This document shows, in pieces, positions 1 to 7,078 of a stretch of DNA of 8,320 nt. This DNA comes from Dehalococcoidia bacterium (GTDB taxonomy: Bacteria > Chloroflexota > Dehalococcoidia > SZUA-161). Position numbers and translations under genes: made by a program. How positions within the stretch are numbered: the first letter of the stretch is position 1; each line of letters starts with the position of its first letter. Below the pieces are notes generated by a model. It was not told the DNA's origin. It ran no database searches and saw only the letters and a list, made by a program, of their open reading frames with translations. The stretch covers positions 1 to 8,320 of the forward strand of contig JACUUS010000105.1 of the NCBI GenBank assembly GCA_014859215.1. The letters are read 5' to 3'.

Positions 1-993
1 TTAGGAGCCCGCCTTCGCGATCCTCGACGCCGCAAGGGACCGCCACCCGTCGAAGGTCTCTGGACCGTGCACAATATCCTCGTATCAGGGACCCGCAGCG
101 CTGTTGCCAGGCCGCCCCTTGAACCCGTGAAACTTGAGGAACAGCCCAAACCGGGTGAGGTCTATAACGCCCTCGTGCTGGGCACTCATGATTACGTAGT
201 GAAGAATGCGATCAAAAAGGTTGTTATCGGGCTTTCCGGAGGGATCGATTCCAGTCTGGTCGCTGTAATAGCCGTGGACGCCCTTGGCTCATCCAGGGTA
301 GCCGGCGTATCAATGCCTTCAAGGTATACATCCGGCGCCAGCATCACAGATGCCGAACTCCTGGCTCGCAATCTCGGCATCGAGTTGATCACCATTCCTG
401 TTGAAAAGATTTTCCGGGCATACCTGGACACCCTTGCGGACTGCTTCAGTGGAACAGAGTCCGACGTTACCGAGGAGAACATCCAGGCGCGCATCAGGGG
501 AAACCTGCTCATGGCTATTTCGAACAAGTTCGGTCACCTTGTCCTTACCACGGGTAACAAGAGCGAGATGGCTACGGGTTACACTACGCTCTATGGCGAT
601 ATGGCGGGCGGGTTTGCGGTGATAAAGGACGTTCCGAAGACAATGGTGTACGAGCTTGCAAGGTACAGGAGCGAGCTCGCGGGCTTCGATCTGATACCGG
701 CCGCAGTTCTTGCAAAACCCCCGTCAGCGGAATTGAGACCCGGGCAGAAGGATACCGATTCTTTGCCCCCATACGATATTCTGGACAGGGTCCTGACCGC
801 TTACATCGAGGAAGACAGAAGTGTCGAACAAATCATAGAAATGGGAATAGAAGAAGACATCGCGCAAAGAGCTGCCTGGCTGGTGGACGGCAGCGAATAC
901 AAGCGCCGCCAGGCGCCGCCGGGTATCAAGATAACTGCGAGGGCCTTCGGGCGTGACCGGAGACTGCCCATTACCCATCGCTTCCGCAGCTGA
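1..993 (+). CDS. nadE: Glutamine-dependent NAD+ synthetase, C-terminal part (5' end outside window)
   Basis: This is the synthetase domain that makes NAD+ from deamido-NAD+ (nicotinate adenine dinucleotide), ATP and an amide nitrogen, the last step of NAD biosynthesis in the cytoplasm. Counting from the first codon of the window, the ATP-pyrophosphatase P-loop SGGIDS lies near residues 79-84. Other family landmarks follow: MPSRY, DVTEEN-QARIRG, LTTGNKSEMA, YGDMAGGFAVIKDVPK, KPPSAELRP-QKD-DSLPPY and the terminal YKRRQ-PPG-K-T-RAFGRDRR-PIT-RFR. A GTG at 67 could be read as a start, but the frame is open to base 1. It encodes RLRDPRRR there, which matches the linker after the N-terminal nitrilase (glutaminase) domain of two-domain NadE proteins, so the real start is probably upstream. 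That domain would supply ammonia from glutamine. The gene ends with TGA 111 bp from the convergent kinase operon. Identity is near certain; the two-domain form is inferred from the linker. Confidence 0.93.
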   Translation, partial: LGARLRDPRRRKGPPPVEGLWTVHNILVSGTRSAVARPPLEPVKLEEQPKPGEVYNALVLGTHDYVVKNAIKKVVIGLSGGIDSSLVAVIAVDALGSSRVAGVSMPSRYTSGASITDAELLARNLGIELITIPVEKIFRAYLDTLADCFSGTESDVTEENIQARIRGNLLMAISNKFGHLVLTTGNKSEMATGYTTLYGDMAGGFAVIKDVPKTMVYELARYRSELAGFDLIPAAVLAKPPSAELRPGQKDTDSLPPYDILDRVLTAYIEEDRSVEQIIEMGIEEDIAQRAAWLVDGSEYKRRQAPPGIKITARAFGRDRRLPITHRFRS

Positions 994-1104
994 AGGGCGG
1001 CAGGCATGCTTGGACCCGGCCATCCGGGCTTAGTACGACAGCGGCTCGCCAGTTCGAACGGCAGGCAGAGGAGACGCGGAAATCGACGCGGGGGCAGAAC
1101 ATGG

Positions 1105-2631
1105 CTAGAGTGTACGCTTGCGCAAAGACGGTTCCTGCTCCGAGACTACGGGAACTTCCACGGTGAAGGTTGCACCCTCCCCCCTCTCGCTCGTCGCGTA
1201 CAAACGTCCTCCATGTTCCTGCACCAGACCGAAACAAATGCTCAGCCCAAGGCCGGTGCCTCGTCCGGCTTCCTTGGTTGTGAAGAAGGGATCGAATATC
1301 CGTTGAAGGTCATCCTCGGGCATGCCGGGTCCATCATCAATAAACAGTATGCGCACCATGTCCTGGGCCTTCTCAGTCCTTATTGTGAGCCGGCCTTTGC
1401 CGTGCGCATCCGTCATCGCCTGCTCGGCATTGCTTATGATGTTCACAAATACCTGTTGAATCTGGTGCGGGTCGGCCTTGACAAGCGGAAGGTCGCGCTC
1501 GAGTTCAAGAACCAGGTCGATATTGTTGACTCGAAGCCGGTAGGTGTGCAGTTCCAGGCTCTTGTCGATTGCATCATTGATCGATACCAGGCGTTTCTCC
1601 GGCTTATGCCTGCCTGCAAAAGAGAGTAGATTCCCGGTGATCCTGGAAGCTCGCTGAGCCTCTTTGAATATTACTTCCAGGTCTCCTCTGGCATCCTGTT
1701 CAAGGTCTTGCCTCGCTATCTGGAACTCAGCGTAGGCCTGTATTGCTGCCAGGGGGTTCCTTAGCTCATGCGCAATACCCGAAGCAAGCTCACCTACTAC
1801 CGCCAGCCGGCCGGCTAGCTGGAGCTGGTGCTCCATCTTCTTCTTTTCACGCTCCGCACGCTTGCGCTCGTTAACGTCTCTTATTGAGATCATGCAAACC
1901 GGTTTGCCCCGGTACTGCGTGGGTCCTCCTGCAATATCAACCCACAATTCAGCGCCGTCTCTGGTCCGTGTCTGGAATTCGCCCACTTCTCCCGGCGCCG
2001 AAGAAGGACCTTCCACGAGCCCGCGCAGCGCCCGGTCCTTGTCTGCCGGGGATACGTAATCCAGGGGGTTAAGGCCGATAACTTCCCCGGATGATTCGAA
2101 GCCGTACATCCTGGCAGCGGTCTGGTTGGCAAGCACGATTCTCAGAGTCTCCAGGTCGATCGCGAGAATGCCGTCTATTGCGCTTTCGAACAGTGTCCTA
2201 TAATTATGCTCGCTCTGTCGCAGCGCCTCCTCTGCCCGCCTGCGTTCGCGCCGGACATCGGCTTCCCGGAGTTCCCTCTCGACAACAGGTACCAGGCGGG
2301 CCAGCTTGTCCTTCATGATGTAATCATGCACCCCTGCCCGCATCGCGGCCACGGCAGCTTCCTCCCCTATCGCGCCGGAAACGATTAGGAAGGGAAGATC
2401 GAGGTCCCTCTTTTTGATTGTCTCGAGGGCTTCGGGCATACTGAATCGCGGCATCGTATAATCGCAAATAATCAAGTCCCAGGGTTCCCTGTCCAGGGCT
2501 GCCGTCATAGCCTGGCAGGTATCGACCCTTTCGAATTCGGAGGCGTAACCACCGCGACGCAGTTCGCGCATGATTAACGCGGCGTCATCGTCTGAGTCTT
2601 CAATTACTAGCACATGTATCTGAGCAGTCAT
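1105..2631 (-). CDS. REC-PAS hybrid sensor histidine kinase
   Basis: A 508-residue soluble protein whose kinase is likely gated by its own receiver. Domains in order: receiver (about 4-120) with acidic pocket E11/D12, phosphoacceptor D57 (ICD-YTMPRFS), S85 and K107; PAS (about 140-255); a short charged coiled coil (about 255-275); HisKA (about 278-345) with phosphoacceptor H288 in GIAHELRNPLA; HATPase (about 385-495) with N box N397/N401, DDGPGM at 432-437, FDPFFTTK and GTGLGL at 458-463. All catalytic residues are present. No membrane segment or signal peptide is seen. The HELRNPL box resembles NtrB/ZraS-type kinases. The ATG at 2631 is preceded by GAGGG with a 9-nt spacer and lies inside the upstream receiver gene (32-bp overlap), which points to coupled translation. 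A receiver at the N terminus lets it take phosphate from another kinase, most simply the 1065-residue kinase of the same operon (inference). Ligand and downstream partner are unknown. Confidence 0.93.
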   Translation of the reverse strand: MTAQIHVLVIEDSDDDAALIMRELRRGGYASEFERVDTCQAMTAALDREPWDLIICDYTMPRFSMPEALETIKKRDLDLPFLIVSGAIGEEAAVAAMRAGVHDYIMKDKLARLVPVVERELREADVRRERRRAEEALRQSEHNYRTLFESAIDGILAIDLETLRIVLANQTAARMYGFESSGEVIGLNPLDYVSPADKDRALRGLVEGPSSAPGEVGEFQTRTRDGAELWVDIAGGPTQYRGKPVCMISIRDVNERKRAEREKKKMEHQLQLAGRLAVVGELASGIAHELRNPLAAIQAYAEFQIARQDLEQDARGDLEVIFKEAQRASRITGNLLSFAGRHKPEKRLVSINDAIDKSLELHTYRLRVNNIDLVLELERDLPLVKADPHQIQQVFVNIISNAEQAMTDAHGKGRLTIRTEKAQDMVRILFIDDGPGMPEDDLQRIFDPFFTTKEAGRGTGLGLSICFGLVQEHGGRLYATSERGEGATFTVEVPVVSEQEPSLRKRTL

Positions 2632-3082
2632 CTCTGCTATCCCTCACTCTGGGCGCTGAGATATTCAACAAGAGCCAGTATAGTCCAAGCTGTTGGACTG
2701 CCTGACCGAACTGTACGAAATCGACCGGCTTACGAATATAGCTGTTCGCGCCGAGGCTGTAGCCCTTTACGAGGTCACACTCCTCCCATGAGGAAGTCAA
2801 AATGACCACAGGAAGGAGCCTGGTGCGTTTATGGCTTCGAATTCGTTGGAGTACCTGCATACCGTCGATCTTTGGCAATTTCAGGTCCAGGAGTATGAGT
2901 TCGGGAAGCCTGCCTGCGTCCCGTCCCTCCTGCCCACCCTTCCCAAAAAGGTAGTCAAGCGCCTCTACTCCATCATGCGCCACAACAACTTCATTAAGAA
3001 TATTGCTCTTCTTAAGCGCGCGTAGGGTGAGCGCCTCATCATCCGGGTTGTCCTCGACCAGGAGTATTACTTTGTTCTTCAT
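2600..3082 (-). CDS. Stand-alone response regulator (Rcp1/CheY-like receiver)
   Basis: A single receiver domain of 160 residues with no output domain. Visible landmarks are E10/D11/N12 (VEDNPDD), phosphoacceptor D66 in LLDLKLP, T96 (ILTSS) and K118 (IRKPV). The insert after DYLFGKG and the FGQAVQQLGLYWLLLN ending are typical of Rcp1-type regulators, which partner phytochrome-like or multi-PAS kinases. The start codon overlaps the kinase stop as TGATG, with GAGG 7 nt ahead of the ATG, so termination-reinitiation is likely and the cognate donor is almost certainly the upstream kinase. The usual family end is near residue 140. The last 20 residues are a polar, cysteine-containing tail, the last ten of which lie in the 32-bp overlap with the next gene. 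With no effector domain it should act by protein contact or as a phosphate shuttle to the receiver of the downstream kinase (inference). Confidence 0.95.
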   Translation of the reverse strand: MKNKVILLVEDNPDDEALTLRALKKSNILNEVVVAHDGVEALDYLFGKGGQEGRDAGRLPELILLDLKLPKIDGMQVLQRIRSHKRTRLLPVVILTSSWEECDLVKGYSLGANSYIRKPVDFVQFGQAVQQLGLYWLLLNISAPRVRDSRDDCSDTCASN

Positions 3083-6000
3083 CAGGATACCTCGTCGATA
3101 TGTAGAGTGAAATAGAACGTAGCGCCCTGTCCTTCGGCGCCCTCAGCCCATATGGTGCCGCCGTGGCGATGTATGATCCTCTGCGCAGTTGCCAGCCCGA
3201 TGCCTGTGCCTTCAAACTCGCTGGTTGAATGCAGACGCTGGAATGCGCGGAACAACTTGTCTACGTAATCCATATTGAACCCGGCCCCATTATCACGAAC
3301 GAAATAGGTATGCCTCCGGTCAACTATTGTATGCCCGAACTCGATAACGGCCTGGTCCTTTTTCCCGGTGAATTTCCAGGCATTGCCCAGAAGGTTCTCC
3401 AACACCGCCCGCAAGAGGTGCGGATCTCCGCGGGTAAGAAGTCCATTTTCTATCACAAACTCGACGCGGCGCTCGGGATCGCCCTGCTTGAGCTCGGCAG
3501 CGATTGCATGCGCCATCCTGCTCAGATTCACACTCTCAGTCACCATTTCGCCCCGGGTTACACGAGAGAGACCCAGGATGTCGTCAATGAGCTGCCCCAT
3601 TCGCTGGCTTGCCGCCCGAATACGTTTCAGATGATCCTTGCCCTGGTCACCCAGCGTCTCCTCGTAGTCCTCCAGCAAGGCCTGACTGAACCCATCGATG
3701 TTGCGAAGAGGAGCCCGCAAATCATGAGACACTGAATAGGCAAAGGATTCGAGCTCCTTGTTTACGGCCTGAAGCTGGATCGTACGCTCTATCACACGTT
3801 GCTCAAGCTCCTCCTTTAGCTGGCGGATCTCTTCCTCAGCCTTCACCTGTTCAGTTACATCGCGGGCAACCGCGACAATCTCCACCGGTTTCTTTCCGGG
3901 TATCGACGACACGGTATACTCGATGTCCGCAACGTTGCCATCCTTCTTCTGGAACTTTGTCTTGCCGTGGTACATCCCTGCTTTTGACACAGCCTTCGAG
4001 ACTTCTCGCAAGAAGCCGGCACGGTCACCATAAGGCCCAAGAAAGAAATCGGCGGTCTTTCCCAGAAGTTCATGTCCGGGATAGCCATATATGGCTTCGA
4101 CCCTGTCGTTACACCAGGCTATCTTGCCGTCTTTGAACTGAAACACAGCCTCGGTCAGACTCTCTACAAGAGCCGAATAATGCTCCTTTGATTTCCGCAA
4201 GGCGGCCTCCGCCTTTTTCTTCTCTTCTTCCTCCTGCTTCAATTTGGTGACGTCCCTCACCGAAAGCAGCGCAGCGGTCCTCCCGCCGAACTCAATCCTC
4301 GTACCCAGGATATGGACCTGCATTTCTCTGCCGTCAATCGTGTATGTCCTCAGTTCATATCTCTTCCGCCTGGAGTGACTGTACACGTCTTCGCAGAAGC
4401 CCCGGATCACCTTTTCTGCATCGTCCGGGTGTACGAATTCAAGGACATTCCGCCCGATAAGCTCCTCGGTAGATTCAATCCCGAACAGTTGCGCGGCACG
4501 CCGGTTACCAAGGACTATTTTCATGGATTCCGCATCGACCACAAGGATATAGTCCTGCGTACTCTCGAACAGGAGCCTGTATTGATTCTCGCTTTCCTTA
4601 AGGGCGGCCAGCATGCTCTTTCTTTCAGTCACATCACGCGCAATTCCCACCAGTTCGACAGGATCAGTGCCCTGGACAAGCGAGATCGAGTACTCCAGAT
4701 CGAGCACGGTTCCGTTTTTTCTCACGGCTTCCACGGTCCCGCGAATGACATTTCCGTCTCTTAATGTACCGGTTGCCTGCTCATAGATGCCCGGGATAAA
4801 GCGCGCGACAGGCTGTCCCAGCATCTCTTTCTTCTTGTAACCCAGAATCTCCTTAAGCCTGTTGTTGCACCAATCGATTCTCCCTTCCCTGAGCCTGAAC
4901 ACCGCATCGCCGAGGTTGCTCACCAGCGCGGAGTAGTTCTGCTCAGACTCCTGAAGGGCCTGTTCCATTCTCTTCCGCTCCGTGATATCATGCGCAATTG
5001 CAAGAGCGAGCAGATGGCTCCCGCTCCTTTCAAGGGGAATCGCAAACGCTTCCGTCCACAGGGTATCGCCGGATTTCGTTCTGACCGGGACTTCGATAGG
5101 AGCCTTCATTTCTCCTTCATTCAGCAAGTCCGAAATAGTCCCCAGGACACTTTTCAGAGCGTCCGCGGACACGATTTCGGCCAGACTGAGCTTCCCGAGA
5201 TCGTCGCTTGTATACCCGAACTTCTGGAGAGCAGAGCTATTAGCCTCCAGTATTACCCCGCGCTCATCCATCATGTATACAAGCTGCAGGCGGTGGTCGA
5301 AGATGGCCTTGTACCTTCTCTCGGCTTCGCGCAGAGCTGCCTCTGCACTCTTTCGGTCCCCTATGTCGCGTGAAACCCCGATAATACCGTTCACGTTCCC
5401 GGACTGGTCTTTGAGGAAATCGAGGGTCGTCTCCAACCACACCGTCGAGCCGTCCTTGCGGTAGACCTCGGTTTCAATCTTCCACAGCTTCGAGCCGCTT
5501 CCGCTCCTTCCCCGGGCAACCATTACCTTCCGGATGAGGCCCTTTGCAGCCTTGCGGTAGGCGGGCGGCATCATCATTCTGGGCGTCAGTCCTTTAGCCT
5601 CTTCCACGGTGTAGCCGAGGTGAGTTGTCACGGAGGGGCTCACGTAGGTCACGCGCAGTTTCGTGTCCGCCGTCCAGACTATGTCCGTGACATTCTCCGC
5701 CAGCAGCCGGTAACGTTCCTCGCTTTCGCGCAGGGCTTTCTCGGCAAGCTTCTTGTCAGTTATGTCGATAAACCAGGAGATCGTCTGAAGTGGGCGACAA
5801 TCGTCATCAGTCACTATGCTTGACAGGACATGGACGAAACGTGCTTTCCCACTTCGCGCAGCCCCGCAGAGCTCTCCTTCCCACGAGCCCTTCTCCGTCA
5901 TGGCCTTTACGATTTCCCTGACAACCGAGAGTTCGCCGGTGTTAAGCAACTCCCAGTACGGCATGCCCAGCAATTCTTCTTTCTTCTCACTGCCCCATAG

Positions 6001-6279
6001 TCTCACGCAGGCCTGGTTCACATATGTGATCCTTCCCTGCATGTCCGACATGGCAATCGCGCAGAGCGAATCTTCAAGGGCTTTTTCCTTCAATGCCCAT
6101 GACCCCTTTACTCCTCGATCAAAGTCGAAGAGATTCAGAGCCTGTTTACGTTTTGTTCCGGCGTGCTTCTGCGCGGCAAATTCGCCCAAACCCAACTTCC
6201 TGGACAGCAAAATGGCAGAATCACCTGGCCCGTGTGCATTGCCCGTTTCAACCCCGGCAAACCGGTCCTTGCCCCTCAT
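3082..6279 (-). CDS. Cytoplasmic sensor histidine kinase with six PAS domains
   Basis: A 1065-residue kinase. Six PAS/PAC units can be placed at about 63-175, 185-310, 320-435, 445-555, 563-678 and 697-812, most ending in a (R)DIT/DVTE(RK)-like PAC signature. A coiled coil (about 812-842) joins them to HisKA with phosphoacceptor H852 in SVSHDLRAPLRN. The HATPase follows, with N962/N966 (ENLLGNAWKF), DNGAGF at 996-1001, F box FRAFQRLH and EGTGIGLA at 1023-1030. The catalytic end resembles bacteriophytochrome-type kinases that pair with Rcp1-like receivers, as encoded next. No transmembrane helix is visible, so the signal is cytoplasmic (redox, gas, small molecule or light are family possibilities; no cofactor-binding residue was recognised). 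PAS 4 and 6 are close relatives. Residues 1-60 match no domain. The ATG at 6279 has AAGGGGG with a 9-nt spacer, which supports this start. It is the first gene of the operon. Confidence 0.95.
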   Translation of the reverse strand: MRGKDRFAGVETGNAHGPGDSAILLSRKLGLGEFAAQKHAGTKRKQALNLFDFDRGVKGSWALKEKALEDSLCAIAMSDMQGRITYVNQACVRLWGSEKKEELLGMPYWELLNTGELSVVREIVKAMTEKGSWEGELCGAARSGKARFVHVLSSIVTDDDCRPLQTISWFIDITDKKLAEKALRESEERYRLLAENVTDIVWTADTKLRVTYVSPSVTTHLGYTVEEAKGLTPRMMMPPAYRKAAKGLIRKVMVARGRSGSGSKLWKIETEVYRKDGSTVWLETTLDFLKDQSGNVNGIIGVSRDIGDRKSAEAALREAERRYKAIFDHRLQLVYMMDERGVILEANSSALQKFGYTSDDLGKLSLAEIVSADALKSVLGTISDLLNEGEMKAPIEVPVRTKSGDTLWTEAFAIPLERSGSHLLALAIAHDITERKRMEQALQESEQNYSALVSNLGDAVFRLREGRIDWCNNRLKEILGYKKKEMLGQPVARFIPGIYEQATGTLRDGNVIRGTVEAVRKNGTVLDLEYSISLVQGTDPVELVGIARDVTERKSMLAALKESENQYRLLFESTQDYILVVDAESMKIVLGNRRAAQLFGIESTEELIGRNVLEFVHPDDAEKVIRGFCEDVYSHSRRKRYELRTYTIDGREMQVHILGTRIEFGGRTAALLSVRDVTKLKQEEEEKKKAEAALRKSKEHYSALVESLTEAVFQFKDGKIAWCNDRVEAIYGYPGHELLGKTADFFLGPYGDRAGFLREVSKAVSKAGMYHGKTKFQKKDGNVADIEYTVSSIPGKKPVEIVAVARDVTEQVKAEEEIRQLKEELEQRVIERTIQLQAVNKELESFAYSVSHDLRAPLRNIDGFSQALLEDYEETLGDQGKDHLKRIRAASQRMGQLIDDILGLSRVTRGEMVTESVNLSRMAHAIAAELKQGDPERRVEFVIENGLLTRGDPHLLRAVLENLLGNAWKFTGKKDQAVIEFGHTIVDRRHTYFVRDNGAGFNMDYVDKLFRAFQRLHSTSEFEGTGIGLATAQRIIHRHGGTIWAEGAEGQGATFYFTLHIDEVS

Positions 6280-6314
6280 CTACCGTAACCCCCTTGAACT
6301 CGCACTCGATAATT

Positions 6315-6344
6315 CTGAACATTAGCATATGGCTAACGTATCAG
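6315..6344. repeat. 30-bp imperfect palindrome, candidate operator
   Basis: The left arm CTGAACATTAGC (6315-6326) and the right arm GCTAACGTATCAG (6332-6344) are inverted copies around the 5-nt centre ATATG. There is one mismatch (A6321/C6337) and one unpaired base (A6340). The core TTAGC-N5-GCTAA is perfect. It sits 35 bp upstream of the kinase start codon, between it and the divergent marR. Size and symmetry fit a dimeric winged-helix operator such as MarR proteins use. As RNA it could also form a hairpin in the kinase leader. Which protein binds, if any, is inference. Confidence 0.55.
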
Positions 6345-6348
6345 GCAA
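6321..6348 (-). promoter_or_regulatory. Weak candidate sigma-70-type promoter of the kinase operon
   Basis: On the minus strand, TTGCCT (6348-6343) is followed after 16 nt by GCTAAT (6326-6321). Each matches four of six consensus bases. The -10 element would coincide with one arm of the palindrome at 6315-6344, an arrangement that would allow repression by occlusion, with a leader of about 35 nt. The match is poor. A promoter further up in the AT-rich stretch 6437-6480 is an alternative. Confidence 0.2.
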
Positions 6349-6350
6349 TG

Positions 6351-6376
6351 GTCCTTTCAGACTTAAAGAAAAGGAC
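6351..6376. repeat. Second inverted repeat in the marR-kinase intergenic region
   Basis: GTCCTTT (6351-6357) and AAAGGAC (6370-6376) form a perfect 7-bp inverted repeat around a 12-nt centre. It begins 6 bp beyond the larger palindrome at 6315-6344. It may be a second regulator site or a leader hairpin. No run of T follows on either strand that would make it a terminator. Confidence 0.35.
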
Positions 6377-6450
6377 TAAAGTACTGCAAATCCGGAAATA
6401 TCCAACCTGTTCGTCGTTTACGATACTCGTCCCTGAAAAAAGATAATTAT

Positions 6451-6480
6451 TTCTTAATATTTTCTTCACACATTTGTAAT
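6451..6480 (+). promoter_or_regulatory. Weak candidate marR promoter
   Basis: TGTAAT (6475-6480) matches five of six bases of a -10 element. TTCTTA (6451-6456), 18 nt upstream, is only a poor -35. The pair lies at the edge of the most AT-rich stretch of the window (about 6437-6480). A start of transcription near 6487 would exclude the upstream ATG at 6479 and agree with translation from GTG 6569. Confidence 0.2.
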
Positions 6481-6552
6481 GGGGTTTCCGCATAATCTTC
6501 GACGAAGGACTCCCGGGAATAATCATGCAGGTCCGCGGAATCCAAGAAATAC

Positions 6553-6560
6553 AGGAGGTG
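6553..6560 (+). promoter_or_regulatory. Strong ribosome binding site that fixes the marR start
   Basis: AGGAGGTG is a near-perfect Shine-Dalgarno sequence, followed after 8 nt by an in-frame GTG (6569-6571). Neither the upstream ATG at 6479 nor the internal ATGs at 6614 and 6638 has a comparable site. A start at either internal ATG would remove part or all of the first helix. Confidence 0.8.
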
Positions 6561-6568
6561 TTTGTTTC

Positions 6569-7078
6569 GTGTATGATTTCTACTTCCCCTGCGCAGCCCT
6601 GACATCATTTTCCATGCTTCGCCAGGGCTGGATCGCCATGAACAAGGCTATTGAGGCAAAACTGGCAAAAATCGGACTCACACCTGAACAACTCGCCGTA
6701 CTATGGGCATGCAGGGACTATCCCGGCACCCTTATCCCGGCAGAGGTTGCTCGCTTGCTTTTCAGAGAGAACCAGACAATAGCAGGTTTACTCAACCGGA
6801 TGGAACGCGACGGCCTGATAAAGCGAAATGCGAAGCGCAAAGGACAGCCTTTCACCGAAATCAAGATCACACCCAAGGGTGAGCAAATAGTCGAACCCGG
6901 CATCGCGATCTTGAAGGAACTGGTTACCGAATTCGGCTCCGATCTTTCCGACGGGCAGCATGAGCAACTGCAAAGCCTGATCCGGATCATGCGTGACAAG
7001 GCGCTGGAGAAGCTGTATATTGAGCCCGCTGTACCGATCGGCGTGCGCACCGGTGAGCCGGTGGCTGTTAACTGGTAG
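6569..7078 (+). CDS. MarR-family winged-helix transcriptional regulator
   Basis: A 169-residue protein starting at GTG behind a strong ribosome binding site. The N-terminal helix (about 1-33, FYFPCAALTSFSMLRQ) is the usual MarR dimer helix. GLTPEQLAVLWA begins the winged helix, with helix-turn-helix at about 53-83 (PAEVARLLFREN, then TIAGLLNRMERDGLI as recognition helix). The wing is at about 84-101 (KRNAKRKGQPFTEIKITPKG). C-terminal dimerisation helices span about 103-150, with a short proline-rich tail. Length is normal for the family. It binds DNA as a dimer; the effector cannot be told. The LFRE-N-(x)-LLNRME pattern recalls regulators common in Dehalococcoidia (memory-based). It is divergent from the kinase operon, with a 30-bp palindrome between them, so autoregulation or control of that operon is plausible but unproven. 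No efflux pump, dehalogenase or other usual target is next to it. Confidence 0.9.
   Translation: MYDFYFPCAALTSFSMLRQGWIAMNKAIEAKLAKIGLTPEQLAVLWACRDYPGTLIPAEVARLLFRENQTIAGLLNRMERDGLIKRNAKRKGQPFTEIKITPKGEQIVEPGIAILKELVTEFGSDLSDGQHEQLQSLIRIMRDKALEKLYIEPAVPIGVRTGEPVAVNW

Noticed and set aside
1..66. Possible frameshift or new start of nadE at GTG 67
   Set aside because: The frame is open from base 1 and encodes a linker typical of two-domain NadE, so a truncated window edge explains it without a broken gene.
1015..1028. Hairpin CCCGG-CCAT-CCGGG between the convergent nadE and kinase genes, considered as a bidirectional terminator
   Set aside because: The stem is only 5 bp and no T run follows on either strand. 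The 111-bp gap shows no better candidate.
1052..1059. GTTCGAAC, reminiscent of a tRNA T-loop
   Set aside because: The flanking bases do not form a T-stem, and no acceptor or anticodon arm can be placed around it.
1006..1629. 207-codon plus-strand frame opposite the second kinase
   Set aside because: It lies antisense to the conserved HATPase and HisKA domains, whose motifs are all intact. The product resembles no family and has no good ribosome binding site.
3229..5464. Several plus-strand frames of 88-168 codons opposite the six-PAS kinase
   Set aside because: All are antisense shadows of well-conserved PAS and kinase domains. High GC in the sense third positions removes stops from the opposite frame.
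6479..6568. Upstream in-frame ATG at 6479 as marR start (199 residues)
   Set aside because: It lacks a ribosome binding site. The added 30 residues are Arg/Pro/Asn-rich and unlike the family, and they would run through the palindromic leader. GTG 6569 has AGGAGGTG at ideal spacing.
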